A stretch of 64,000 nt of DNA, from assembly GCA_020283515.1 (NCBI GenBank), contig JAHZTW010000001.1:253079738-253143737 (forward strand), read 5' to 3'. The translations under genes were made by a program, and so were the position numbers. The notes below the pieces were generated by a model, which saw nothing but the letters and a program-made list of their open reading frames with translations, had not been told where the DNA came from and searched no databases. Origin of the DNA: Alliaria petiolata (Eukaryota; Streptophyta; Magnoliopsida; Brassicales; Brassicaceae). Below are positions 12,121 through 23,018 of the stretch, in pieces (position 1 is the first letter of the stretch; every line of letters starts with the position of its first letter).

Positions 12121-13245
12121 CACTGTAAAAAAGAGCTGTAAGCAAAAGCGGTAAAAAAAGCTGAGTGTATTACTGTTAGTAATGCTTTCTGTACTGCTTT
12201 TGTGATTGGTAACTATTAAAATGGTATAACTTGTATCGCAACTTTTTGATAACGTTTTGGGTTATCATTCAGAGTCAATATTTTTATGAAGCTCAAACAC
12301 TACATAATTAGATAATAATAAACCTAATACAAACATCTATCTATGCGTGTCTGCTTCAAGCTCAAACAATATATATTTTTTGGCAAACTTTTTTTTTTAA
12401 GAAACTTGATGTTTTATGCATAGTAGAGGGCTAAAAAAAAAAAATCGTATCGGACTTCAAAATTGTCGGGCACGGTTCTGTGCATAATTTTGGAAAATTG
12501 AAATAAAATAATTTTTTACCATGAATTTGTGAAACTATAAATTTATTTTAAAATTCTGTAAAATTATATATTAAATTAATGTTAATTTTAATTTCCTCAT
12601 TGTTTGTTCATATCAAGCCACGATTAATTTGTAAATCATTTCACATTAAAGACGGAGGAAGGAGCCAAGAAAGCGTGTAAGATGTCAAAACTGGGCCCAC
12701 TGATTACTATAAAAACTAGAGATGGAAAAAAAAAATTATCAGCTTAAAAGCTTAGTCCTTTAAAAAGAAATTAAATGGCCAAAAGAAAAGAAGAAGAAAA
12801 TCTGAAGAGCTGTCTGAGATTTGCGTTGACCAACATGATACTACCCCACGTGGCCGAGTTCGCATGACGTAGAAATCTTGTGGACAATAGTTTTGTGGGT
12901 TTACAAGTAATTTATCTAAAGGGACTATTGATGCTTTTCACACTTATATGCAAGTTTCAATATTTAGTTCTGTACTTTTTATCAACAAATAAAAACTGTT
13001 CTGTACTTCTTCTTTTTTGTTTCTTATATTATTATATGAATATAAAAATGTGTAGATGAGATCATGAGGGACATCTTCAACTTAAAAATCTGACGCAGTC
13101 AGCAACCTGATTTTTATCCAAATCGGTGAAAAATAATGAATCGGTGATGATTATTTTCACATCTATTCAATCCCCAAAACCTCCCTATCTTACCAATTTC
13201 ATTTCAAATATATTTTTACTACTATTAGAAAACGGTAACTACTAT

Positions 13246-14315
13246 CAGGTTAGACTTGTATTTTTTTTTAATCTGAATTTCATTACAACATCAAAATGAT
13301 ATATATAAAGTAGAATCCATGGTATAATACCAAGTCTACCACTAAAGAAACAGAGTTAAAATCTGAGAAAAAGATACAACAAATGAAACCAAAATCTAAA
13401 ACTCAGATTCTGCAATTGAAAAACGCACACAAACGCCCAAAGAAACCTAAAAACGTCAAGGAAAAGAGCTGAAAAACTAAGAAAGAGCCACAAGAAGAGA
13501 ACACCATTAACCCGACTAAAAGATCTACAACCGTGCTAAAACCAGCATCAATCCGACAGGAGCAGAAGCGGGTGTCGACAAGAACAGAGAACAGAAACAA
13601 CCCTACCCCATCATTTGAAGGAGACGGAGAACTCGAGGAGAGCAAAACTCAAAGAGGACAAGAAACCTTGAACATCGATTGGGAATAAGCCAAAAAGGAA
13701 CCACAACTCTTGCACGCGGACACTCGATCACTAGCCTCGATAACCTACCGACCAAGAGCTAGTCACCTCCTCGCAATAAAAGAGTTGAAGAACCAAACCA
13801 CTCCAGTACCAAGAACTGGCCCGCAAAGCCCGGAAGCCAGAGAAAAAAGCTTGTAGGTACCTCTGCAACAGAAAAACATCAAAAAAATCAAGCCCAAACG
13901 AATACCTCGCCCGACTCTAATCACTGAAACCACAAGCAAAGAAACAAAGAAGAAGAAGCTTGGAGACAAAATTGAAATCCCTAAACTGATAGAAACCTCA
14001 GAAAACACAGATCTAAACCAAAAGAAGGCAAAAGAGATCGAAACTGAGCAGATCGGAAAGAAATCTGATGAAACAAGCCCCACCAAACCCTAACCGAACC
14101 CAGATCCAAAACAGTTCTACCAAAGTCACGGCCTAAAAAGCAAACACCGACCAAAACAAGGAAGACACATAACTCAACCGACGTCATGGTCGAAGAAGCC
14201 TATGACCGTCAGTCGGAACACTAATAGATCCGAAAAAAACTTTTTTTAGAGAAAAGAGAGAGTTTTCTTTCTTTAGGGCCGAAAAACTGATGATTGATGC
14301 AGGTTAAATTTGTAT
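13246..14315 (-). mobile_element. About 1.04 kb retroposon with poly(A) tail and 16-bp target-site duplication
   Basis: A 16-base direct repeat flanks the segment: CAGGTTAGACTTGTAT at 13246-13261 and CAGGTTAAATTTGTAT at 14300-14315, differing by two transitions. Immediately inside the left copy lies a T run (13261-13269), which is a poly(A) tail on the minus strand. The opposite end has no tail. This is the signature of target-primed reverse transcription, so the element reads leftward. Long purine-rich ORF-like stretches inside match no protein I know. It could be a LINE leader fragment, a non-autonomous LINE or a retrocopied transcript. Confidence 0.7.
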
Positions 14316-15361
14316 AATACCATTTTTTAATATTTTATCAATGGCAACTACCTAATTTATATTAGATCATCATTGTATAATCTTTAGATGTGAAACCTAA
14401 ATTAATATCCCAACTATTTTCCTTATAGATCAAAAACCACACAAGCCTTTGATCTATGTTCACCCAAACAATATTGGTATCCATTTTATATTATTGTAAT
14501 CATCAACGAAATTTGTTTCCTAACCTTCTGCACACTTTGACACTTAGCATAACTTTCTATACATGGCACTGTTATCCCTTTTAATCACGAGGTTACATTG
14601 AGGATTTCTTCCCCAACAAACATGTCGTCCATGCAATTTTTTAAACCTTGTTTTGATATCATTGATGTAAATTTAAATAAAAACGATGAATTTTTAAACG
14701 AATCAAAAATTAAAACGAATATTTTTGTTGTTTAGGATTTTTTTTTATCAAACTTGTAAATAATCTATACAATTCTTTAGATCCACATATATAAGCTCCA
14801 AAATTCAATACTAATAGCGATAGATAAACATAAAATTTCATATTTGTAGTTGCATTGTACCAAAACCTAATCTAGCTATAGATAAACATAAAAAAATCCA
14901 GATTTTCTTGCCATTAAATACATTTACGAGTGGCCATCCATGATTAATATCGCAACAGAATAACTCAAACCCTGACCTAAATTTATAGAACGAATTCTAA
15001 CAACTACTACACCACCATAAAATAAAATAGTTAACTACGAAATGATATGAATTTTTTTAGAATATTTGTAGTTGTATATATTATTAATAAACTCGATTTT
15101 CTATCCAACTACAAACCAACAGCTTTTAGAACATTGAATCGCGTATATGAACAAGTTTCTTGACCGGCTGCTGGTTTTAGCAATAAGGTCAATAAGAGAA
15201 GAAGAAAATAAGAAACCTTGTGCTGTGAGTCCCGTTTTGTTTTCAAATCTTTAAAAATCAAATTAATAAAATAGTGAAAACATCCAAAATGCTATTTTCT
15301 TTTTCTCTTATTGATGCCTTTTCATTTACTCTAGTGATTTTATACTACTATCATTTTGATT

Positions 15362-15435
15362 CTCCACGAGAGCTCGAACCCAAATTATAAACAATTGTGG
15401 GGCACAAAGGATTTAAACCAACGGACCAATCAATT
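15362..15435 (-). mobile_element. Candidate tRNA-derived SINE head
   Basis: On the minus strand a B-box-like GGGTTCGAGCTC (15370-15381) follows an A-box-like TTGGTCCGTTGG (about 15416-15429), about 35 bases apart. This resembles a Pol III split promoter, but the segment does not fold into a canonical tRNA. No poly(A) tail or target duplication was established. Confidence 0.35.
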
Positions 15436-17273
15436 CCGGTCTTTCTTACTGATACTTTACATCGATTTTTGGGGGCTTTTATGTATATTAAGACTTTTAT
15501 GTATTTTAAAGAGTGGATAAGTCCAAAAGAAGTCTGTGTATATGACTTGTAGAGGGCAATGGGGACCAAACCAAAAAAATCAACGACGGAAGAAGAAGGT
15601 CACATAGATGATAACACTTTCTTATCAATATAATTTTGACTAACTTAGACCCCGTGATTGAAATTGAATGAGATGTATGTGTGTGTCTTCGTTTTGGCCA
15701 AGAATATTAGTTTTTCATAAATTTGATATTTCCCCCCTTAATTTTTCTCTGGTTTCTGTACCCTTTAATTTGATGTTCACATGTTATATCCCAATTCTAG
15801 AAACGAGACCACGTATACGATTAATGGTTGGATCTTGCCTCAAACTTCTAAATTTTATCTTCTATAAAAAATATGGATTACAGTAAATGTATTAAAAACA
15901 TATTATAAACACACATGCAATTAAATCCATTGATTAGTAGTTTATAATAAGCGAGAATATACATTATCAGCTCAGCCGTCAATGGGTTCTTATCCAAAAT
16001 TCTATCACATCTCTCGTTTAGCAATATTCCATTTAAGAAATGATGTATTCTTGATTTTATTTAAGAAGAAAAAAGGAACTTAGTTTCTCGTTTGTCGAAA
16101 ATCATAATCAAAACTTCAAAACATGACGGAGAGAAGAAAAAAAACATTGGGTTGGTTTGACGAAAAGAATCATTGGTTCCGTACTATGTCTGCCATCTTA
16201 ATGCCGAATTTACACCCAAAAAAAAACAAAAAGAGATAAAATATTAAAAACTTCAATTTCTTTTCTTTTCAGAGCAACCAAAGTGCATATAAAGGATTTG
16301 GTCTGCCATTTACGAATTACGACTGTCTATTGTGACTGCTATTTACGAAAATGTCGAAAGATTCTTGTCTTCATGTTGAAGAATAGAAGCTCTTTTCTTT
16401 TCTTTTGTAGATAGATTTTCACATACTACAAAAAAAAAAAAAACAAACAACTTGGTCGAAGATAGTCAACAAATTTGTGATTAGAAAAAAAAACTATCTA
16501 AAAAAAAAGTAAACCCAATACATTTTACCAACAAAAAAAGAAAAAGAATTCAAATACCTTTTTTCTTTATTCACCAGATTTTTGAAACATCAAAGATTTA
16601 TTTATTTTAATGTGAATTTCACATGAAGATTGCTAGTCAAAATATTATTTATAATTGATTGCTCTTGATCAACAAATTTAAAAGAAAATGTTATAACTCG
16701 AAAATTTCCCCCACAATAATATAGTGAACATTTGTTTTCTTTCTCAGTTCTGACCATACACTTTTCATTAAATAGTTATTATTTAAACATAAAATAACAT
16801 AACTCGTTTTTTTTTTTGTCTTTTCTTTGTAACTTTATTCTAAATCTCACCAAACATTGCAAGACCAAAATAAATTGGGTAAGTAATTAATTAGCATGTG
16901 CTTTTTAGTCTTTTAGAGAAGCGTTCGTTTCTCACAATAGTCCAAGTATGCATGAACCATTGCAATTTCATAAGAATCTTAATTAAGAGCTTTTTGTCTA
17001 ATCATAAGAGTCAATAAAAGACAATACTTTTAAGCTACACCTTTTTGATTATTGTGTTCTTTATTATGCTCTTAAAAGGAGGGGCAATGTATTAGAGAAC
17101 ATTATCATATTTTATTATTTATATAATATATTACTATATTTGTATGGATGCTTGTTTTTTGATTTGTTTGTTTTGTCTTAATTATTCAATCACGATGGCT
17201 CACTGGTTCCTAATGTTTTGATCCTTTGTTTAGTTTAGAGTAAAATATAAAAATATACTATAAATATATAAAA

Positions 17274-17926
17274 ACTAGGGCTGGGCCAAAAATCCGTTAT
17301 ATTTGATTCGATCCGTTATTTGCTTCGATTCGATTCGAAAAATCCGGATATCTGTAATTGTATGGAGCAAAGCAAATACTAAAAATCAATATCCGTTAAA
17401 AACAAAGCAAATCACAAATACTAAAATTTTAAGAGACGGATATCCGATCCGCTCCGATATATGTATATATATATATGTATAAGTATATAAATAATTACAT
17501 ATATATTATATAATTATTATATGTATATATAAGTTTTTGTGAATTTCTATTTTTATATTAGTTATTTTAATATTGAAGTTTAAAAATAAAATAAAAAATG
17601 TTTTTTATATGAATTTTTTCATTTATAAGTTAATTTTTGATTTTTTTATAATTATTTTAATATTTTAATTGATATTTTAGTTAAAAATTATATTTTTCAT
17701 ATAAATGTATGTATTTTCAGTAATTTTTTGTATTAAAAATATCAAATTGAATATCCGCAAATATCCGTAAATATCTGCATATTTGTAAAATTTTTGGTTA
17801 TCCGGAAATCTAGATATCCGTATTTTTCGGAACAAATCAAATCATAAAATTAAATATCCGATAAAAACGGAGCAAATCATAAATACATAAAAAATTTCGG
17901 ATATCCGATCCGCGTCCGAACCTAGT
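17274..17926. repeat. Non-autonomous repeat rich in ATATCCG motifs
   Basis: The segment opens ACTAGGGCTGGGCC and closes CCGAACCTAGT, so ACTAGG and CCTAGT form short inverted ends. The interior alternates AT-rich DNA with many ATATCCG/CGGATAT words. Elements starting with a 'GGGTGGGC'-like motif are common in Brassicaceae, but no clear target duplication is seen, so the class is left open. Confidence 0.4.
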
Positions 17927-18703
17927 GAAAAACACAAGTAGTACTTTTATATTAATATAATGTAACTAAAAAACTCTCGAACTTTCAGTTTGTTACTTCT
18001 TTGGGCAGTTCATTTTGGTTGGACAAAATTTGTTTCTGCATGGTTTGAAGTAAAAATGTACTACTAATCGATTAGTTCGATTTTTGGTTTAACTTGGCAG
18101 AAATGTTCATCCTTAACAGTATATTTGGAAGATTCTGAAATTTATTTCTACAGAAATACAGTAAATAACCTAATCGCTAGACTCAGGTCCTGCCCGTCAT
18201 GTTTTGCTGCCTAAATTAAAAAAAAAAAAAAAACTTTTGAACTTTGCACCCAGAGGACACACATTGGAGATGGAATCAAGTAATCAACCACTACAACAAC
18301 CAATTTTCTAAAATCTACGCCTTTAAACTTTTTAATATATTTCGGCACCTAAAATATCATTGAGCAAGGGATATATATATTGTATCCATACAAGTATAGA
18401 ACCATCAAATTGCTTTTGTTTCCCCAAATCAGTTGTATTATAATTTTCTCTATAGAAGAAGCTCAGGATCTGCCGTTTTATTTCAAATACATATAAATAC
18501 CAAACAAAAAAAACCCACGAAGGCTGTAGTTTGTACTAAACTACCGTTGTATGATCGATTAATGTACTATCTGTGTATGCTTCACTTGTATATCCTCTAA
18601 GGTCAAACTCTTTTCCCTGTGTCAGTTTTGGTTACTTCTTTCTTAGTTCTATAACTTTGAAACTTTTGCTTACCTTTTTTTTGCATTCAAAAGGTTTGAT
18701 GTA

Positions 18704-21163
18704 TCAAGTATCTATTGATGATTCTACTAATCCTTCACTCAAAAGGCGCATCGCGGCTCCTCTAGTGAACTTCCTCGCAAAGAGAAAGCAAGGTACCGGT
18801 TTCGAATTCGCCCGGCACCATTCTGTTCGATATTCCGATTCATAATATACATGGTTGATTTTCTGTTACCCGGAATTACCAAACAAAAACAAAAAGAGAT
18901 CCGCTCAATCCATAATATACATGGTATATTAATAGTGATCTACTTTGTTGTTAAACTAATGAAAAAAATAACAAAATGTACCTTTATGCCTTCTATTTCC
19001 TCTGGCCCTGAAGTGTCAGATGTGAAAGTAAGAGGATGCCAAGATTTGGCTTCAGCTTTTTTGGCTGATAGGTTCCATGTAGTGTATGTCACTGTTCTCC
19101 GTTCCATTTCACTCTCCAAACCGCGCATCTAAAGAGACCAAGATTGGGAGATACAAAATATCACGAAAAATCAGCCGGTTTAAAAAGAGATAAACCGAAT
19201 GAGAGATTTTGAAAAAAAAAATTGGGTGCTTACTGTAAGCAGAGTTTGCACGTAGTGTTCATCAGGGATGCAGTTGTGACGTCTGTGTTTCTGTTTCCGC
19301 ATTCACAGCAATGTAATATGTTAAGAGAAAAAGCCGCCATTTACTGAGAAAGAACGAGATATCCGTGGGAAATAACACTCATAAAATCTTCCAAATCTAG
19401 ACACGAGGAGAAGTTAAGACCAAGCACAACACTACCTACTTGTTTATTGCTATGAATAGCTTGTTTGTGGATTCAAAATATATATATCAGACGATCTAAT
19501 TTCATACAATCAAAGTGATCTACAAGCAGTAAAAAAATCAAGCGGGTAGCATAAATGAAATATGAAAAAAACAGTGAAGTACTACTTACAAGATAAAGCC
19601 ATTTCTTTCTGGGATCCAGAGGTAGAGATCGCTGGATAAGAGAAAAAAAAACAAGTCCTTCATTATTTTTTTTGAATAATGTACTACTTATTGGAACTAG
19701 CTCACAAGCAAAAACAACAAGGCTGATGTACTACTTATTGGAACCGATAAATAACAAAAATGAAGACACCAAAAGCTTGACCATTTACCTTGCAAAACTT
19801 CTGAAAAACTGGGAACACAGTATCATCATTAACAATGACCTCTGCATGGCTTCTGATCAATGATATCCACTGCAATAAACAAAAAAGCTAAGAATGATTT
19901 CACAAAAAAAAAACTCAAGCTTTCGAAATCTTGCAAAGGAAACAATTCTGCAAAAGTTCATTTCAAAATCCAAATAGTGTGAAGTTTCTTTGTCTCCAGA
20001 GATCAATTTGACTAGAAAATACCTGGGATCCTTTTCGCCATTTCTCTTTCGGTATGACAGGAAACATTTTCATGGTGTAGCGCTTATCTTTAGTATCAAG
20101 GAAACTGCAAACAGAAAGCAACACATTTTATTAAAATCTAGATATCTCCTCTAACACTACAACAGTTAGCTATGAAAATTATATCTAGTACTTCAGCTAC
20201 CTGTCTACAAAGCTTTTTGGTGAAGACATTATATATCTGTATATGTAACCAAAGTCGTATAACGGAACACAGCTGCATCACAAAAAGTAAAAGCAAAGGA
20301 ATAAGTGGCTTAATTGCAAATCAAAAGAAACATCAATAAGATCTGGTCAGAGAGAAATAAGGTCTCATACAAGAATTCCATGTCTAATGCTTAAAGAAAC
20401 CGACCTATCAGACAAAAGAACAAATCTTTGATTCGAAGGATCCTCCAAGGCAGATGCAAGCAACAATCTCTCTGCTGCAATCATGCTTGATTCTCCCCAC
20501 ACGACCTGTAAATGAATAATTCTTAGTTTTCAGTTTCATTCACGAAAATCCTCAGAACAAGCGTAAATAGTTAGATTCAGTCATAATAACAGCTAAAAAT
20601 GGTTCCAAGTTCAACTGAAACATTCAGGAAGATATCACAAATCCGGGAAAACTAAGAAATCTGTTCATATTACTCGCCTCGATGCTATTCTTCAATTGTC
20701 TATTGTGGAAGAACTGTGATCGCGTGGTGCCTTCATCGAATACGAAACCGGGTACTGAATGTACATAAACTGAGAAGTTCCTCTGATCTGCACCCTATCA
20801 AAATGCAACAAGAATAAGCAAATTTTCTGATTCAAAGGAAGCAGTGAATGAATCAAAAAACATCGCCTGCGAGTTTAAAACCTTGAAGAATCTATCCCAC
20901 AGAAAATCGAGCGGCAGATCACGCCGAGCCAGGAAAAGGAACGCGATCTTCGGACGGTCGCCGGAGTATTTCCGGAGCGGGATACGAGATCTCGCGACAG
21001 AGAGCGACGGGAGTGTCGCGCTGGAGCGAGACTGGCGGTGGATACTGAGGAGAGCGATGATACATAGCGCGGCGGAGAGAGCAGTGATTAGTTTCCATCG
21101 AAACCACACGCCGCCGCCGCCGCGACGAGACGCCGGAAGCTGCAGCTGCGCTTTCCGCGGCAT
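18704..21163 (-). CDS. Core-2/I-branching (DUF266, BC10-like) glycosyltransferase
   Basis: Ten minus-strand exons (20882-21163, 20678-20794, 20405-20505, 20201-20272, 20023-20104, 19789-19869, 19590-19631, 19234-19290, 18982-19128, 18704-18862) give 379 residues. A basic N-terminus and one hydrophobic segment at about residues 20-40 (WKLITALSAALCIIALLSI) make a type II Golgi membrane protein. The lumenal Branch domain has KIAFLFLARRDLPLDFLW, VLLSDSCVPL and HNCIPDEHY motifs. Plant members of this GT14-related family are linked to cell-wall glycans (rice BC10), but their donor and acceptor are mostly unproven. The ATG at 21163 was chosen because the upstream in-frame codons lack an ATG. Intron 2 (20505-20677 side) starts with GC instead of GT. 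It corresponds to At1g62305, the neighbour of WRKY6 in A. thaliana. Confidence 0.93.
20506..20677 (-). other. GC-AG intron in the glycosyltransferase gene
   Basis: The exon ends ...ATC GAG and is followed by GCGAGTAATA. Joining GAG directly to GTC GTG TGG GGA at 20505 keeps the frame and gives the conserved NSIEVVWGES. Using the nearby GTAATA four bases downstream as donor would break the frame. The other nine junction pairs of this gene are GT-AG. Confidence 0.85.
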
Positions 21164-21750
21164 AGTAATTCCGGAAAACAACCGAGATTACTCACCTCCG
21201 TCGATCTGCATCCGAACACCGGAAGGATCCGAGACGGAGTTAGAAATCTCTTTAGGGTTTTTGAAATCGAGATTTCAGGAGGAAATCAAAATCCGAAGAA
21301 TTTGGAATGTAGCGATGACTATAGATAGTGTGTGCAAGGGGATGAAGGCAAGTCACTAAAGGGAGACATTGAATCTCAGGAAAACGACACCGTATCGTTG
21401 TCCACGTGTGAGGCTTTTCAATTGACGTTTTTTATTTTATTTTATTAGACAAAAATGAAACATTCGAAGGACCATTAAAAGGGTCATTAAATTGTTGTTT
21501 CCATTAGGATTAGGGTGCGGATATTTTATTTATACGTTTTTTCTTGCAGCAAATGCGGCAAAGCACATTTGTTTTGGTATGTTTAATCGCAACACACTAT
21601 TTTCATTTTCTTTAGTCTTTTTTTTTTATATAAAAACTAAAATACATGAGATTTTTTTTGGACGGGCAACTAAAATATATGAATTATTAATTAAAATATG
21701 CTTTGGTTATACTCTGTATATTGTAACAATTTATTTGTGGTATTGGAGTC

Positions 21751-21844
21751 ACTCCAATATGGCAAGTGAAACATGATCTTCATATCGTGGCAACAAATTT
21801 TCCTCAATGGTCAAAGTCAAAGAATTCACTTGCCATATTGGAGT
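21751..21844. repeat. Perfect 20-bp inverted repeat, foldback or MITE-like
   Basis: ACTCCAATATGGCAAGTGAA at 21751-21770 and its exact complement at 21825-21844 enclose 54 bases. A second small palindrome, TATTGGAGT-C-ACTCCAATA, overlaps the left arm (21741-21759). This is most likely a small foldback transposon. Confidence 0.7.
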
Positions 21845-22214
21845 TTCTTCTTAATATATATATTATTTTTTACTAAAAAGTTATATATTTTTAATTAGTT
21901 TTTATATGATTTGGTTGAATTATGAAAATTGTTATAATTTGTTATTGAAGTTATATCATATCCCACCTAAAATCATAAGATTTGAAATTTTATATTTTTA
22001 ACTATGAAACTCCATCAAAACATCATAAAATCATTTCAAATCTTTTAAAATCCACTACTTAAAATAATTTCAATAACAAGGAATTTGATTTACTTTTTAT
22101 AAATTCTTGATTGAATAACATAGGATTTGGTAAGACATTTAGAAATCATTAGTTCAATAACAAGGGATTTTAAAAGAACAAACAAATCTTCTAAAATTCT
22201 TAATCCAATACACC

Positions 22215-22345
22215 CCCTTAAAGTATGTAATTTAATTTTTTTTATAGAGAACATACCCCTTCCAACGTGAATCGAACATGTGACCTATAAAATCCCTACG
22301 TTTTTGGTAACCAAAGAAGTTAACCACTAGACCAACTCATCATTG
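22215..22345 (-). mobile_element. tRNA-derived SINE candidate
   Basis: On the minus strand, A-box TGGTCTAGTGG (22324-22334) and B-box-like GTTCGATTC (22269-22277) lie 46 bases apart, wider than in a tRNA and normal for a SINE. An AT-rich tail follows. No tRNA cloverleaf is possible with the intervening sequence, so a functional tRNA gene is unlikely. Confidence 0.55.
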
Positions 22346-22439
22346 GTGATCTTCTTAATATTGTTGGGACTGGGTATTGTTTTATCGTCTCACGACTTCA
22401 CAATCGAGATCAATCGAACATAAGAAAGATCAAAACAAA

Positions 22440-22729
22440 ATGATATTGAGTAGCACGTCTCGTCTAGAGCTTATTTTCAACGAGAGCATTGAATTTGATA
22501 AATGTTTCATGAACTTGCAATTTCTTTTTGAGAGGATAATATCATGTATATCGAGTGAAATGATCCACCAATACAAGATAATATTTGAATCTGTCAAATG
22601 AATATGTGGGTGAAGTCCAAACATCTGAGAAAATAATTTCAAGAGGTTTTGAAGATTTGATTGATGTTTCTCCAAACAGAAGTTTGTGACTTTTGTTTAT
22701 GGAACAAGAATTGCAAGGAAGCGAAGATG
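22440..22729 (-). mobile_element. Older Ty1/copia relic, left part (integrase core)
   Basis: The minus strand encodes the second half of a copia integrase zinc domain and the start of the catalytic core, with PCNSCSINKSHKLLFG, SDVWTSP and LVDHFTRYTWYYPL motifs. It is the direct continuation of the fragment at 27277-28924, split by the younger element. Sequence similarity fades near 22460, and the reverse transcriptase, RNase H and 3' LTR are absent. Confidence 0.8.
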
Positions 22730-22734
22730 AAACT

Positions 22735-22994
22735 TGTTATTTCTGGTGACAAATAATCAAAGGGGTATGGTACAGTTTCCAATTGGGCTTAGGAAAAGGA
22801 AATTCCTAGAAAAAGGAAACTCCTAGGAAAAGGAAACTTCTTTTTTCTAAGTGGTTTAGGAATCGGGTTTTACGGCTTATAAATACAAGGTGTTAGGTTT
22901 GTAAATTATTATCACACGAGTTAATAAGAAACCCTAAAAGAGTGTTTGCCTCAAACGTTTCGTTTCTTTGCTTTTTCGTTCTTGTTTCACAACA
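22735..22994 (+). repeat. 5' LTR of the young copia element
   Basis: 260 bases, TG...CA ends, nearly identical to 27011-27271. It contains a triplicated AAAAGGAAA-CTCCTAG-type motif, a TATA-like CTTATAAATACAAGG at about 22878 and AATAAGAAACCC near the likely polyadenylation region. Confidence 0.95.
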
Positions 22995-23018
22995 ACTGGT
23001 ATCAGAGCCTTCGTTTCA

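Larger units (their letters stand above)
8504..13245. other. WRKY6 upstream region and AT-rich spacer
   Basis: No protein-coding gene is visible. The first few hundred bases are the 5' leader and promoter of WRKY6. W-box cores (TTGAC) occur on either strand around 9605 and 9770, which would fit the known WRKY autoregulation, but such short motifs are frequent by chance. A repeat with snRNA-like promoter motifs lies at 11930-12120 (listed separately). Around 12843 a CACGTGG G-box-like motif stands near a TTGACC element, possibly part of an unrelated unit or of decayed repeats. Confidence 0.6.
14316..18703. other. AT-rich spacer downstream of the glycosyltransferase gene
   Basis: No gene is visible. 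It holds a tRNA-like SINE candidate (15362-15435) and a repeat rich in CGGATAT/ATATCCG motifs (17274-17926), both listed separately. The 3' untranslated region of the glycosyltransferase gene, which stops at 18704, must extend into its right end. Confidence 0.6.
21164..22439. other. Promoter of the glycosyltransferase gene and repeat-rich spacer
   Basis: The first part is the 5' leader and promoter of the leftward gene. Further right are a perfect 20-bp inverted repeat (21751-21844), an AT-rich segment with AATCTTCTAAAATTC and CAATAACAAGGGATTTTAAA words typical of plant MITEs (about 21940-22215), and a tRNA-like SINE (22215-22345). No coding gene is visible. Confidence 0.6.

Noticed and set aside
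13403..14187. Minus-strand ORFs of 68-107 codons inside the 1 kb retroposon
   Set aside because: Composition-driven open frames with no recognisable domain; they overlap in different frames, so I treat the element as non-coding.
21751..21844. MicroRNA precursor
   Set aside because: The arms are perfectly paired at their outer ends with a large unpaired loop and an adjoining palindrome, more like a foldback transposon; no known miRNA sequence was recognised.
22215..22345. Possible tRNA gene (A- and B-box present)
   Set aside because: The box spacing is too wide and no cloverleaf or acceptor stem forms; a SINE is more likely. The same applies to 15362-15435 and 33888-33960.
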